A DNA stretch of 54,820 nt from SAR202 cluster bacterium. Lineage in GTDB: Bacteria > Chloroflexota > Dehalococcoidia > Lucifugimonadales > VXLM01. The first letter of the stretch is position 1, and each line of letters starts with the position of its first letter. Positions 41,762 through 49,721 of this stretch are shown here, piece after piece. The position numbers were made by a program, and so were the translations under genes. The notes under the pieces were generated by a model. The model worked only from the letters and a program-made list of their open reading frames with translations. It was not told the DNA's origin and searched no databases. The DNA lies in assembly GCA_022448725.1 (NCBI GenBank), contig JAKUTR010000016.1, forward strand, positions 1-54,820. The letters are read 5' to 3'.

Positions 41762-42751
41762 ATGGACAAAAAAACGCTTGGAAGAACTGGGAAGCAAATA
41801 AGCTCAATAGCACTGGGCACGGGAACATTTGGCCGAGAAATCAACGAGGAAGACTCTTACCGCATAATGGACCACTGCCTCGACAAAGGGATCACCTTTT
41901 TCGATACGGCCGAAGCATATGGAGGCGGACAAGCACGGGAAAACAGGAAAAAGTCTCTTGGGGTTGATGACATCCGTGAAACAACAGGGGAAATGAGTTC
42001 ATCAGAGCGGATGATTGGGAGTTGGATGAACGCAAGAGGCGTTCGAGATCAAATCACACTATGTACAAAAATTAGTGGTGGCCGCGGTAAACCAGAAGAA
42101 ATTCAACGGGCGCTAGCTGCTAGTCTTGATCGCCTTCAAACAGATCATGTAGAAATCTACAAGATGCACTCTCCTGACCCTAATACTCCCATTGCCGAGA
42201 CACTCGATGCGATGACTACGGAAAAAAGAAGTGGCCGGATCTCAGTGTGCATAGGCGGCGCCAACTATGACACTGCGCAGGTCCAAGAGGTTCTAGATGT
42301 TGCGAATGCAAAAGGGTACGACCGATTCGAAATTACCCAGCCAAACTACAATCTAGCCGTATCAGGGGCTCAGGATTCTCTATTCCCTCTCTGTCAAAAA
42401 GAGCAGATAGCAGTTACACCCTATAGTCCGCTGGGAGCTGGCTTTTTGACAGGAAAGTACACCACTGATAAAACGAATATACCACCTCGAACTCGCATGG
42501 ATGTCGCCCCCTCCCACATAGACATCTATTTCAATGATCGTAGCTTCCGAATCATGGAAAAGCTTAAGGAAAAAGCTAGTGAACTTGACGTGCCAGTTGT
42601 ACAACTGGCTATGGCATGGCCGATGACACACCCTACAGTTACGGCAGTTTTAGTAGGAGCACGGGAGATAAGACATATAGACAATGCGATCGCCGCCTAC
42701 CAAATGGCTCTAGATCCTGACTTGCGTGCAGAAATGTCAGCTTGGAATTAA
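41762..42751 (+). CDS. Aldo/keto reductase
   Basis: A 329-residue NADPH-dependent aldo/keto reductase, cytosolic, reducing aldehydes or ketones. The catalytic tetrad is visible: aspartate and tyrosine in FFDTAEAYGGG, lysine in TLCTKISGG and histidine in YKMHSPDP. The C-terminal cofactor segment is TAVLVGAREIRHIDNAI. AAGGGA precedes the ATG. It has an insertion after the tyrosine (RENRKKSLGVDDIRETTGE), somewhat longer than typical. It follows a luciferase-like flavoprotein gene and is followed by a cupredoxin lipoprotein. Confidence 0.93.
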   Translation: MDKKTLGRTGKQISSIALGTGTFGREINEEDSYRIMDHCLDKGITFFDTAEAYGGGQARENRKKSLGVDDIRETTGEMSSSERMIGSWMNARGVRDQITLCTKISGGRGKPEEIQRALAASLDRLQTDHVEIYKMHSPDPNTPIAETLDAMTTEKRSGRISVCIGGANYDTAQVQEVLDVANAKGYDRFEITQPNYNLAVSGAQDSLFPLCQKEQIAVTPYSPLGAGFLTGKYTTDKTNIPPRTRMDVAPSHIDIYFNDRSFRIMEKLKEKASELDVPVVQLAMAWPMTHPTVTAVLVGAREIRHIDNAIAAYQMALDPDLRAEMSAWN

Positions 42752-42770
42752 TAGGACCTACTCTAATATC

Positions 42771-43844
42771 ATGAGAGCCATTTTAACCTTGCTCTTAATA
42801 AGCTCATCCATCGCTCTTGTTAGCTGCGCAAGCAATAACGACGATGGATCTCCCACAGAGTTCGCCCCACGGACTCTATCGGTGCTCGTGGGAGGAGGAA
42901 TGGGTACAAGTTCCCTAAACGAATACTTCCCCCGTGCTATCGAGATTCGCGCCGGCGACACGGTGCGTTGGCAGTTCAACGGGAACGCTGACGATCCACA
43001 TACCGTGACATTCTCACCAAACCTAGACGCCGTAGTTGATATCGTGCCGAAGCCCAATGGTGGTCGCGATGAGTTCATTTTCGCAACGAGTCTTGCAGAC
43101 CCTTCCAGGGGCAGAGGAGCACCAATCGAGTCATATAGACCTAGCGGATATTTCAATTCTGGGATCATGTTCGGATACCAACTCTCGGATGAGATACCAC
43201 TAATCGAGGAATTCTCTCTGAGATTTCCAGAGCCCGGATCCTTCAATTACATCTGTGGGATTCACGAGTTCCATCGAGGCACCGTTATCGTCAAAGAGGC
43301 ATCGGACCCAAATCTACCCAACCAAGTTGAGATAAGCCAAGCAGCTACTGAGCAAATGAAGTTTGGTTTGGGAATCACGAACGCCCTCCAAGAGTTCGTA
43401 CGACTGAACCAGGTGCTCGACCGAGAACCAAAAACCGACGGTTCAGAACGTATATTCGTAGCAGCAGGTATGGGTTCTCCAGAAGCAGAGGTGCTTGAGT
43501 TCTTCCCAAAGAAACTTGAAATTAAAGTTGGAGACACTGTCACGTGGTTCGCTTCAAGGTTCCATGCCGTAGTGCTCAACACTGAGGGCTCTCCACCGGA
43601 ATTTTATCTCACCGAACCCCGGGCTGGGCCAACCCCATTCATCGTTGCCAATCCAAAGGTTTTATTCCCGACAGAACCAACGCCCGAGTTTGACGGGACC
43701 GGCGGACTATGGAGTTCTGGACTACTGGGGTACGGTCAGCGACCAGGCGGACTAAGCTACACGCTCACTTTCACTACACCGGGCACCTACGGCTACGTAT
43801 GCCCGATTCACAGAGGCATGGTTGGAACCGTCTCTGTTAACTAG
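42771..43844 (+). CDS. Two-domain cupredoxin (plastocyanin-like) lipoprotein
   Basis: The 357-residue protein has a lipoprotein signal ending in LVSC with C19 as the lipidated residue, so the ATG at 42771 is preferred to the upstream frame from 42726. Two homologous cupredoxin domains follow, each starting with a VGGGMG/AAGMG segment and a GDTVRW/GDTVTW strand. Domain 2 has the full type 1 copper set: histidine in SRFHAVVLN, then C, H and M in CPIHRGMVG. Domain 1 has a histidine in DDPHTVTF and C/H in CGIHEFHRG, but a histidine in the axial methionine position. It is likely an outer-face electron carrier or copper-binding protein. Confidence 0.88.
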   Translation: MRAILTLLLISSSIALVSCASNNDDGSPTEFAPRTLSVLVGGGMGTSSLNEYFPRAIEIRAGDTVRWQFNGNADDPHTVTFSPNLDAVVDIVPKPNGGRDEFIFATSLADPSRGRGAPIESYRPSGYFNSGIMFGYQLSDEIPLIEEFSLRFPEPGSFNYICGIHEFHRGTVIVKEASDPNLPNQVEISQAATEQMKFGLGITNALQEFVRLNQVLDREPKTDGSERIFVAAGMGSPEAEVLEFFPKKLEIKVGDTVTWFASRFHAVVLNTEGSPPEFYLTEPRAGPTPFIVANPKVLFPTEPTPEFDGTGGLWSSGLLGYGQRPGGLSYTLTFTTPGTYGYVCPIHRGMVGTVSVN

Positions 43845-43853
43845 TCAGACTCT

Positions 43854-44756
43854 TTAACTCTCGACATGCTTCAGAACTCTTAGCAGCTCGGAATCGAGTT
43901 CGGCACGAGTTACAAAACCCTCGAATTTGGCAGAGGTCGCGCCATCACTATCCATTACGAATGTCCAAGGCTCCGAAGGGAGAGCCCACTCAATAACTGA
44001 ATTGGCAAGCACTGCGTTGGAAAGATCTCCTTCTAGTTGACTAGGATTTTCATAAAGTTCTACATGAACGAAATTGACGCGCTTTGCATATTCCGTTTTA
44101 AGTATTTTGATTATTTCCAGTTGAGGACCACACGTAGCAGTCCGACAATACGAAGGGGTTGAAAAAATCACCACTAATGGGATCCCCGCTTCGAGGCCCT
44201 GCCGCACAGTTATAGCGTAGAGTTCAGGATCAGCCTGAAGGTCGGATGTAATCTCTTTCAAATCATCATAATCTGCCGCCAGTTTTGTAGTACTCATCGG
44301 GGGAACAGAACCTATCATGGGAGTGAAGCTCTGTTCCTTAACATCAAGAGAAGCTGTAGCACTCTGCACTCCATTAGATGTTTCAATTCGAGTGAGAATA
44401 CCCCACCGTCCAACGCGATCGAATGATAGGTTCGTCGTGTAAATGCCGGTGTCCCCAAGAGGCCACTGACGCCAAACTGCGGTGGTAGTTTCAATGGGCC
44501 CTTCGTTGACATCTCCGTTGAGAAAGAAACTGGAAAGTTGCACTTCTGCATCTCGGACAGGCCCTTCTGCAACATCCATTAAGCCGAAGGCGACCCTGTT
44601 CAAACCAAGGCTTAGATCGGTCGACGCGAGGGCTATGCGTACTGACGGTGTGTGTGAAACCGGAGTTGGAGGGTCAGAGTCTACCTCACCTGTACATGCT
44701 GATAGAACAAGGATCCCTACAGATAGAGCGATTAACGTACCGGCATTTGTACTCAT
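43854..44756 (-). CDS. Lipoprotein with C-terminal thioredoxin-like domain
   Basis: A 300-residue protein starting at 44756 with a lipoprotein signal (VLSAC, C21 lipidated). The N-terminal half, with VRIALASTDLSLGLNRVAF and beta-strands, resembles an immunoglobulin-like sandwich. The C-terminal half has a thioredoxin-like fold with FSTPSYCRTATCGPQ (CxxxxC) and WTFVMDSDGATSAKF. The CxxxxC spacing differs from the usual CxxC and resembles redox or metal-chaperone proteins of the periplasm. The gene is the last in a five-gene minus-strand unit and converges on the cupredoxin lipoprotein gene with nine bases between, so a role in copper or redox handling is possible. Confidence 0.82.
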   Translation of the reverse strand: MSTNAGTLIALSVGILVLSACTGEVDSDPPTPVSHTPSVRIALASTDLSLGLNRVAFGLMDVAEGPVRDAEVQLSSFFLNGDVNEGPIETTTAVWRQWPLGDTGIYTTNLSFDRVGRWGILTRIETSNGVQSATASLDVKEQSFTPMIGSVPPMSTTKLAADYDDLKEITSDLQADPELYAITVRQGLEAGIPLVVIFSTPSYCRTATCGPQLEIIKILKTEYAKRVNFVHVELYENPSQLEGDLSNAVLANSVIEWALPSEPWTFVMDSDGATSAKFEGFVTRAELDSELLRVLKHVES

Positions 44757-44819
44757 CACAAGCCTGGATATCGGACCATAAACCGCTGTGATTGAGTGCA
44801 CGATAGAAGACTCATCGCC

Positions 44820-45221
44820 TCAATTGTCAACAGCGCCATTAATGAACTCGATGATGTCTCGGGTCGATGTACCCGGGCCAAACACAGAATGTACGCCCAT
44901 ATCAACCAACCCCTGCACATCATCCTCTGGAATAATGCCTCCCACTAGGACAACAATGTTTTCAAGGCCTCTCTCATGGAACCCTTCGAGAATAAGGGGC
45001 ATAAGTTCCATATGCGCTCCAGAAAGAATACTCAGACCAACAACGTCAGCATTCTGCTCAATCGCGGCGTCAACGATCATGGCTGGTGTTTGACGAATAC
45101 CGGTATAGGCGACCTGCATGCCCGACTCCTCGAGAGCACGGGCGATAACCTTCGCACCCCTATCGTGACCGTCCAGTCCGGGTTTAGCTATAAGAACCCG
45201 TATCGATTGCTCGGGTGCCAT
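44820..45221 (-). CDS. Methylmalonyl-CoA mutase B12-binding subunit
   Basis: This 133-residue protein is a stand-alone cobalamin-binding domain of the methylmalonyl-CoA mutase type. The DGHDRG motif (DxHxxG) supplies the lower-axial histidine, followed by GLSILSGAH and VLVGGIIPEDD, which shape the B12 pocket. The mutase converts (R)-methylmalonyl-CoA to succinyl-CoA. In split enzymes the small B12 subunit works with a separate catalytic subunit, which is not in this window. GGGAG precedes the ATG. The epimerase gene ends two bases upstream on the same strand. Confidence 0.93.
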   Translation of the reverse strand: MAPEQSIRVLIAKPGLDGHDRGAKVIARALEESGMQVAYTGIRQTPAMIVDAAIEQNADVVGLSILSGAHMELMPLILEGFHERGLENIVVLVGGIIPEDDVQGLVDMGVHSVFGPGTSTRDIIEFINGAVDN

Positions 45222-45223
45222 TT

Positions 45224-45658
45224 CTATCTCCCAGTTGTATCTTGGTCAACCAATTCGATCAAGACACCACGGGACGACTTTGGGTGAATAAATGCAATCT
45301 CACCTGATAGACCTTCTCGTGGGGATTCATCGATAAGCTGTACGCCATTCTCATTTAGTCTATCCAACGTCCCCCGAAGATCCTCTACTTCAAAACAAAT
45401 ATGGTGAACACCTTCTCCTTTATTTTCTAGAAATCGAGCGACCCCGTTTTGAGGGTCTGTGGATTCAATGAACTCTATCTGTGAGCCTCCCACTTCTACC
45501 AGCGCGGCCCGAACACCTTGATCCTTAATATCTACAATCTCAGTGGCTGCAATACCGAAGGTTTCCTTATAGAACTCCAACGCTTCCTCAATGTTGGAAA
45601 CTGCGAGGCAGACGTGATTGATATGGCGCGCATTACAGACAGCATTTCCTATTGGCAT
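45224..45658 (-). CDS. mce: Methylmalonyl-CoA epimerase
   Basis: A 144-residue vicinal-oxygen-chelate protein matching methylmalonyl-CoA epimerase, which interconverts the S and R forms of methylmalonyl-CoA. HVCLAVSNIEEALEFY, GSQIEFIEST, GVHHICFEVEDL and GVLIELV provide the metal-binding histidines and glutamates. A GTG at 45664 is in frame two codons before the ATG chosen here. Its partner B12 subunit follows two bases downstream. It lies after an amidohydrolase gene in a minus-strand operon starting with RidA. Together these link an unknown catabolic branch to propionyl-CoA metabolism. Confidence 0.93.
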   Translation of the reverse strand: MPIGNAVCNARHINHVCLAVSNIEEALEFYKETFGIAATEIVDIKDQGVRAALVEVGGSQIEFIESTDPQNGVARFLENKGEGVHHICFEVEDLRGTLDRLNENGVQLIDESPREGLSGEIAFIHPKSSRGVLIELVDQDTTGR

Positions 45659-45690
45659 AACCACGTAAAGATACCAGAGATGAGAATTAT

Positions 45691-46791
45691 CTACCCTAAC
45701 CCCATAATTCGTTTCATATTGCCACCGAGTATGAGCTCCATCTCACTAGATGGAAGGAATTCAGCATAGCTGGCAATGTATTCCAAATTCTGTCGGTAAG
45801 TCCACCAGAGAAGAGAAACGGGTATATCAGTACCCCATATTAATTTTGAGGGGCCCATTCGCTGCCACATCTGTTCTAAAGTTGGCAATACTTCAGACAA
45901 AGGGTAACTCCAACAACGTTGCAGGAAAACAGCAAATAATAATTGTATGTGATAGTTGGGATGGTCAGTGGGCGCTGCATCATAGACCTCGTCGGGAACT
46001 TCTAAACTAGTCCCATCAGAAAATAACCTCCAGTTGAAACCGTGCGTCTGAACAACTACCACGTCAGGATAACGTTCCATCCACCTACGCAACCTCTTCA
46101 TCTCGTCAAGGTAGCTTTCATAGGTATCAGCTCCGAGTGTAAAAAACACGGGGATCCCAAGTGATTCCACCGCATCCCAAAACGGAGAGAACCTGGGGCC
46201 GTCCCAAGGATCATTAACACCATAGAGATCCAGGTGGTGTCGCATGAACTGATAACCATGTAATCCTAGAACGTTTATCGCATGATCTAATTGGGCAATC
46301 GAGGCGTCGGGCTTTGTAGGGATAAGCCAATCATCAACATAAGCGAGACCTTGAAGACGCTCAGGGAATGCTTGAACGCATTCGGCTATGTATTTGTTCG
46401 ACTTACTCATATACGGCGTCCGGTGGAGTAGCGCCATATCCACACCGGCGTAGTCCATCTCGGCGACCAGCATTTCAGGGGAATACGTCAAGTTTTGTAA
46501 GTGAGTGGGTAAAGCCTGTTTAACGTATGTTTCACCATCAACATCCCATTCAACCTTCCCGTGATCAACATCAGCAAAGCGAGCATTTCGCAAGCCTTCA
46601 AATTCCCACGAGTGAAGGGGATCCACAAGCCCGCTCGAATCACTTGGGCTTCTATCGTTTTTACGCCAGACCGGCTGCTGACGAGCCGTGGCCATCATTA
46701 GTTGTAGAAACTGATTGAATTCCTCAGGATCTTCAAATCCACCTTTGGCAACAGGAGCCTGAGCGCAATAAGCGTGTCCATCGTAGATCAG
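45691..46791 (-). CDS. Amidohydrolase family protein, probable non-ATG start
   Basis: This amidohydrolase-2 (PF04909) protein is 335 residues from the ATG at 46698, but the open frame continues 31 codons upstream, to CTG at 46791, through IYDGHAYCAQAPV, which looks like the N-terminal metal motif (DGHxY). No ATG, GTG or TTG lies in this extension before an in-frame stop. The CTG overlaps the RidA stop as CTGA, like a normal ATGA overlap. I therefore list the longer 366-residue form, with CTG (or ATT at 46797) as start. MVQTHGFNW-like and IWGTDIPVSLLWW segments provide further metal ligands. The substrate is unknown, though the mce and B12 subunit genes downstream suggest a route to CoA thioesters. 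Confidence 0.75.
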   Translation of the reverse strand: MIYDGHAYCAQAPVAKGGFEDPEEFNQFLQLMMATARQQPVWRKNDRSPSDSSGLVDPLHSWEFEGLRNARFADVDHGKVEWDVDGETYVKQALPTHLQNLTYSPEMLVAEMDYAGVDMALLHRTPYMSKSNKYIAECVQAFPERLQGLAYVDDWLIPTKPDASIAQLDHAINVLGLHGYQFMRHHLDLYGVNDPWDGPRFSPFWDAVESLGIPVFFTLGADTYESYLDEMKRLRRWMERYPDVVVVQTHGFNWRLFSDGTSLEVPDEVYDAAPTDHPNYHIQLLFAVFLQRCWSYPLSEVLPTLEQMWQRMGPSKLIWGTDIPVSLLWWTYRQNLEYIASYAEFLPSSEMELILGGNMKRIMGLG

Positions 46792-47204
46792 GGTAATACC
46801 GCCAGTGCAGAGATCTCTACTAAAAACGCTTCGTTGGCAAGTCCATCTACGACAACCAAAGTGGCAGGTGGATGTGCACCGTCGGGAAATAACCGTTCAA
46901 AGATCGCAGTACGTGCCTCTATAAAGGTTACGACATTCCCACGGCCAACTATGTAGTAGGTCAGTTCTACGACATCAGCAAAAGATCCTCCAGCGCTCTC
47001 TAGGACCTTTGTAATGTTCTCAAAGACGATTGGAGTCTGCGACGCAATATCACCCACACCCACAATGTGACCATTGACGTCAATGGGAACTTGGCCCGCA
47101 ATCACTAGCAACTCTCCCCCACGGACCCTGACAGCGTGAGAGTACTTGCCAGTCGGAGGATGAACTCCTTCTGGTTCTATAGTGTAGCGTTGACGATCTG
47201 TCAT
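46788..47204 (-). CDS. RidA-family (YjgF) protein
   Basis: A 138-residue RidA/YjgF protein, which deaminates reactive imine/enamine intermediates or acts in related small-molecule hydrolysis. It begins at 47204, preceded by CGGAGAT, not at the first in-frame ATG (47306), whose extension would cross the divergent promoter region. YSHAVRVRGGELLVIAGQVP, the substrate arginine region (IVGRGNVVTFIEART) and HPPATLVVVDGLA fit the family. It is the first gene of the minus-strand operon with amidohydrolase, mce, B12 subunit and a lipoprotein. Its promoter is at 47238-47266. Confidence 0.92.
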   Translation of the reverse strand: MTDRQRYTIEPEGVHPPTGKYSHAVRVRGGELLVIAGQVPIDVNGHIVGVGDIASQTPIVFENITKVLESAGGSFADVVELTYYIVGRGNVVTFIEARTAIFERLFPDGAHPPATLVVVDGLANEAFLVEISALAVLP

Positions 47205-47237
47205 TTGACTATCTCCGGTGGTAGCTGAGAAGGTCTT

Positions 47238-47266
47238 GTTGTACTCTGAGTAACTGTCAGTGTCAA
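47238..47266 (-). promoter_or_regulatory. Probable sigma-70 promoter for the RidA operon
   Basis: On the minus strand TTGACA (47266-47261) and TACAAC (47243-47238) are spaced by 17 bases. Transcription would start near 47231, giving a leader of about 27 bases to the RidA ATG. It lies in the 91-base gap shared with the divergent aminopeptidase P gene. Confidence 0.55.
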
Positions 47267-47295
47267 GAATAGCCTGTACTCGGTTGGAGGCGTCT

Positions 47296-48594
47296 ATGAC
47301 GATCAATTACCCTCAATTATCCCCTGATCAGTTCGCCGCTAGGCGCAAACGCCTTATGGAATCCATGCCAAACGGCGCCACGATCCTGACCGCTGGGCAC
47401 AGTGTCGTCCGCAACCACGACGTCGACTACGAGTTTCGTCAGAAATCAACCTTCTGGTATATAACCGGGTTCGAGGAACCTGATGCGGTAGCTATCCTTA
47501 GACCAGGTGCTAGCGAACCGTACGTACTGTTCGTGAACCCATTTGACCCTGCATACGAGGTATGGGTTGGCACCCGTGCTGGTGTTGACGGCGTTACAGA
47601 AATAGGGGTGGACAAAGCTTTCTCTTTAGAGGAGTTGGACGAAAAATTGCCGGAACTACTAGAGGGCATCGAGACGCTCCATTATTCGCTTGGTAGCGAT
47701 ACTAAAATGGATGAACTCATTATGAAACTAACTACAAATCGCCGGTTAACCGGCCAGCGGGATGGCAAGTACATCAAGGAGATCATTGACCCTGAACCAC
47801 CCATCGGGCAAATGCGTCTTATAAAAACGTCTCAGGAAATTAAAGCTATCGAGAGTGCTATTGAGGTAACTGCCAAGGGTTTCGAGGCAGCAGTTCAAAC
47901 TGCAGCGCCAGGTGTCTACGAATACGAGGTTCAATCTGCTTTGGAGAACGAGTTCCGTAGACTAGGCTCGATCCGCAACGGGTACCCCTCAATAGTCGCG
48001 TCAGGGGAGAAGGCATGTATCCTCCACTATGTCACCAATAGACGTCAAATGCTTGATGGGGATTTGATCCTGATTGATGCTGGTGCCGAGGTGCACTCCT
48101 ACACAGCGGACATAACTCGTACCTGGCCGGTTAATGGTCGTTTCACACCGGAGCAGCAGGCCGTATATTCCATTGTCCTAGAAGCACAGGAGCATGCGAT
48201 CGCCGAGGTCGCTCCGGGTGTAACCATTCGCGATATACACAATAAGGCGCTTAGGGTTATTGCGAATGGACTGGTTGAATTGGGGGGACTTCATGAATCT
48301 GTCGATAGCATTATTGAAGAGGGTAAGTACATGCCATTCTATATGCACGGAACGTCTCATTGGCTTGGCCTAGACGTACACGACACTGGTGCTTATAAGC
48401 AAGATGATGAGCCATCGCCTCTCCAAGAGGGTATGGTCTTGACCGTCGAGCCGGGCATCTATTTTGGACACCAGGCCACAGATACACCGGCTCACTTCAG
48501 GGGTATAGGAATTCGTATCGAGGATAATGTTCTTGTTACGTCTAGCGGGGCCTTAAACCTTTCTGATTCAATCCCCAAGTACTCCGCTTCATAA
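47296..48594 (+). CDS. pepP: Xaa-Pro aminopeptidase (aminopeptidase P)
   Basis: This 432-residue M24 metallopeptidase removes N-terminal residues before proline. GGAGG (47286-47290) places the start at 47296. An N-terminal creatinase/AMP_N domain (residues 1-160, with FWYITGFEEPDAVAIL) precedes the pita-bread catalytic domain. Metal ligands are aspartates in LIDAGAE and ADITRTWP, histidine in GTSHWLGLDVHD, and glutamates in LTVEPGIYFG and IRIEDNVLV. It is divergent from the RidA operon and is followed, after a leader, by a P1-family peptidase, so the two may share a peptide-degrading role. Confidence 0.96.
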   Translation: MTINYPQLSPDQFAARRKRLMESMPNGATILTAGHSVVRNHDVDYEFRQKSTFWYITGFEEPDAVAILRPGASEPYVLFVNPFDPAYEVWVGTRAGVDGVTEIGVDKAFSLEELDEKLPELLEGIETLHYSLGSDTKMDELIMKLTTNRRLTGQRDGKYIKEIIDPEPPIGQMRLIKTSQEIKAIESAIEVTAKGFEAAVQTAAPGVYEYEVQSALENEFRRLGSIRNGYPSIVASGEKACILHYVTNRRQMLDGDLILIDAGAEVHSYTADITRTWPVNGRFTPEQQAVYSIVLEAQEHAIAEVAPGVTIRDIHNKALRVIANGLVELGGLHESVDSIIEEGKYMPFYMHGTSHWLGLDVHDTGAYKQDDEPSPLQEGMVLTVEPGIYFGHQATDTPAHFRGIGIRIEDNVLVTSSGALNLSDSIPKYSAS

Positions 48595-48648
48595 CGTTCC
48601 CAACACACACCTGTTAAAATATTAGGTGCAGCCAATCCTAAGGGAACG

Positions 48649-48696
48649 GTGAGCGCCAGTCGAACACGCGTACTTGTGTACGATGATTCATTCTGA
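48649..48696 (+). CDS. Possible leader peptide of 15 codons
   Basis: A GTG-started frame with AAGGGA four to eight bases upstream encodes MSASRTRVLVYDDSF and ends 11 bases before the hairpin of the following gene. No amino acid is strongly repeated, so a simple attenuation sensor is not obvious. It could be a translated leader whose ribosome position controls the downstream hairpin. Reality unproven. Confidence 0.4.
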   Translation: MSASRTRVLVYDDSF

Positions 48697-48707
48697 TTGC
48701 ATCGCTC

Positions 48708-48734
48708 GCCTCCCACGATTGGGAGGCTTTTTTT
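48708..48734 (+). terminator. Intrinsic terminator that overlaps the P1 peptidase ribosome site
   Basis: GCCTCCCA and TGGGAGGC form a perfect 8-bp stem with loop CGAT (48708-48727), followed by seven Ts (48728-48734) directly before the ATG at 48735. The 3' arm contains GGGAGG, eight bases before the ATG, the only good ribosome site. The hairpin would both end transcription and hide the ribosome site. Confidence 0.8.
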
Positions 48735-49679
48735 ATGACCGGCGGGATCACCGATATAACTGGCATCACGGTTGGGCACTGCACCGACACGGAAAACTTA
48801 ACGGGATGCACCGTAATTCTCTGCCCGGAAGGGGCAGTGGGTGGTGTGGACGTGCGGGGCTCAGCACCAGGCACACGTGAAACGGATTTGCTACGTCCTC
48901 AATCACACGTCCCTACAGTGAATGCGTTCATGCTCAGCGGCGGAAGCGCCTACGGACTAGCTTCAGCAACCGGCGTAATGAACTATCTGCAAGAGAGAGG
49001 CATAGGGTACAACGCGGGATCCATCCAAGTACCAATCGTACCGGCAGCAATTATATTTGACCAGGGAGTTGCACGTAGCAATGCATATCCCGGGGAGAAA
49101 GAAGGATATCAAGCCTGTCTGAACGCATCTGACGGTCCCATTGAAGAAGGCAACGTAGGAGCAGCCACCGGTGCGACTGTAGCAAAACTTCTGGGACCGC
49201 AAAATACCCAGCCAGGTGGCGTTGGCAGTGCGAGTGTTGATCTTGGAGATGGCCTCGTGGTTGGCGCCATCGTGGTAGTAAACGCCGTCGGCGGTATCTA
49301 CAACCCTGACGATGGGCGAATTATATCTGGCCCACGACTCGCTAACGGCGAAATGGGGGACTCAATTAAAGAATTATTGGCCATCGACTATGTCTCTCCA
49401 CAACCTTTTGGAACCAACACCACTATAGGTGTCGTAGCTACCAACGCTACCCTCAGTAAAGTTCAAACAAACCAACTCGCAGCGGTCGCTCACAACGGCG
49501 TCGCTCTAGCGGTTAGGCCTGCACATACTCCATATGATGGTGACACGATCTTTGGACTTGCCACTGGCAATATCAAGGGCGAACCTGACATGACTCGAAT
49601 CGGAGCAGCAGTAGTAAAGTGCGTGGGGGACGCAATAATCAGCGGAGTGGCCAAAGCTGCTGGATACCATAATCGGTGA
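48735..49679 (+). CDS. P1-family (DmpA-like) peptidase
   Basis: This 314-residue protein is a P1/S58-family N-terminal nucleophile hydrolase, like D-aminopeptidase DmpA and beta-peptidyl aminopeptidases. It begins GGITDITGITVGHCTD, typical of the family. VPTVNAFMLSGGSAYGLASA lies in the middle, and GGVGSASVDLGDG precedes VVGAIVVVNAVGG. S165 in VGSAS is the likely self-cleavage nucleophile. The start abuts the terminator's T-run, so expression probably depends on read-through or on a change of the leader structure. Its likely role is release of N-terminal D- or beta-amino acids or related amides. Confidence 0.93.
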   Translation: MTGGITDITGITVGHCTDTENLTGCTVILCPEGAVGGVDVRGSAPGTRETDLLRPQSHVPTVNAFMLSGGSAYGLASATGVMNYLQERGIGYNAGSIQVPIVPAAIIFDQGVARSNAYPGEKEGYQACLNASDGPIEEGNVGAATGATVAKLLGPQNTQPGGVGSASVDLGDGLVVGAIVVVNAVGGIYNPDDGRIISGPRLANGEMGDSIKELLAIDYVSPQPFGTNTTIGVVATNATLSKVQTNQLAAVAHNGVALAVRPAHTPYDGDTIFGLATGNIKGEPDMTRIGAAVVKCVGDAIISGVAKAAGYHNR

Positions 49680-49721
49680 CCTAATATTAATTCCCTATGA
49701 CCACATATCAGGATTTACTTC

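Noticed and set aside
48621-48660. Cobalamin-riboswitch-like core (AAGGGAACGGTG) in the P1 peptidase leader
   Set aside because: The segment recalls part of the B12 consensus, but the following conserved stems and the B12-box are absent. It is better explained as ribosome site and start of the leader frame.
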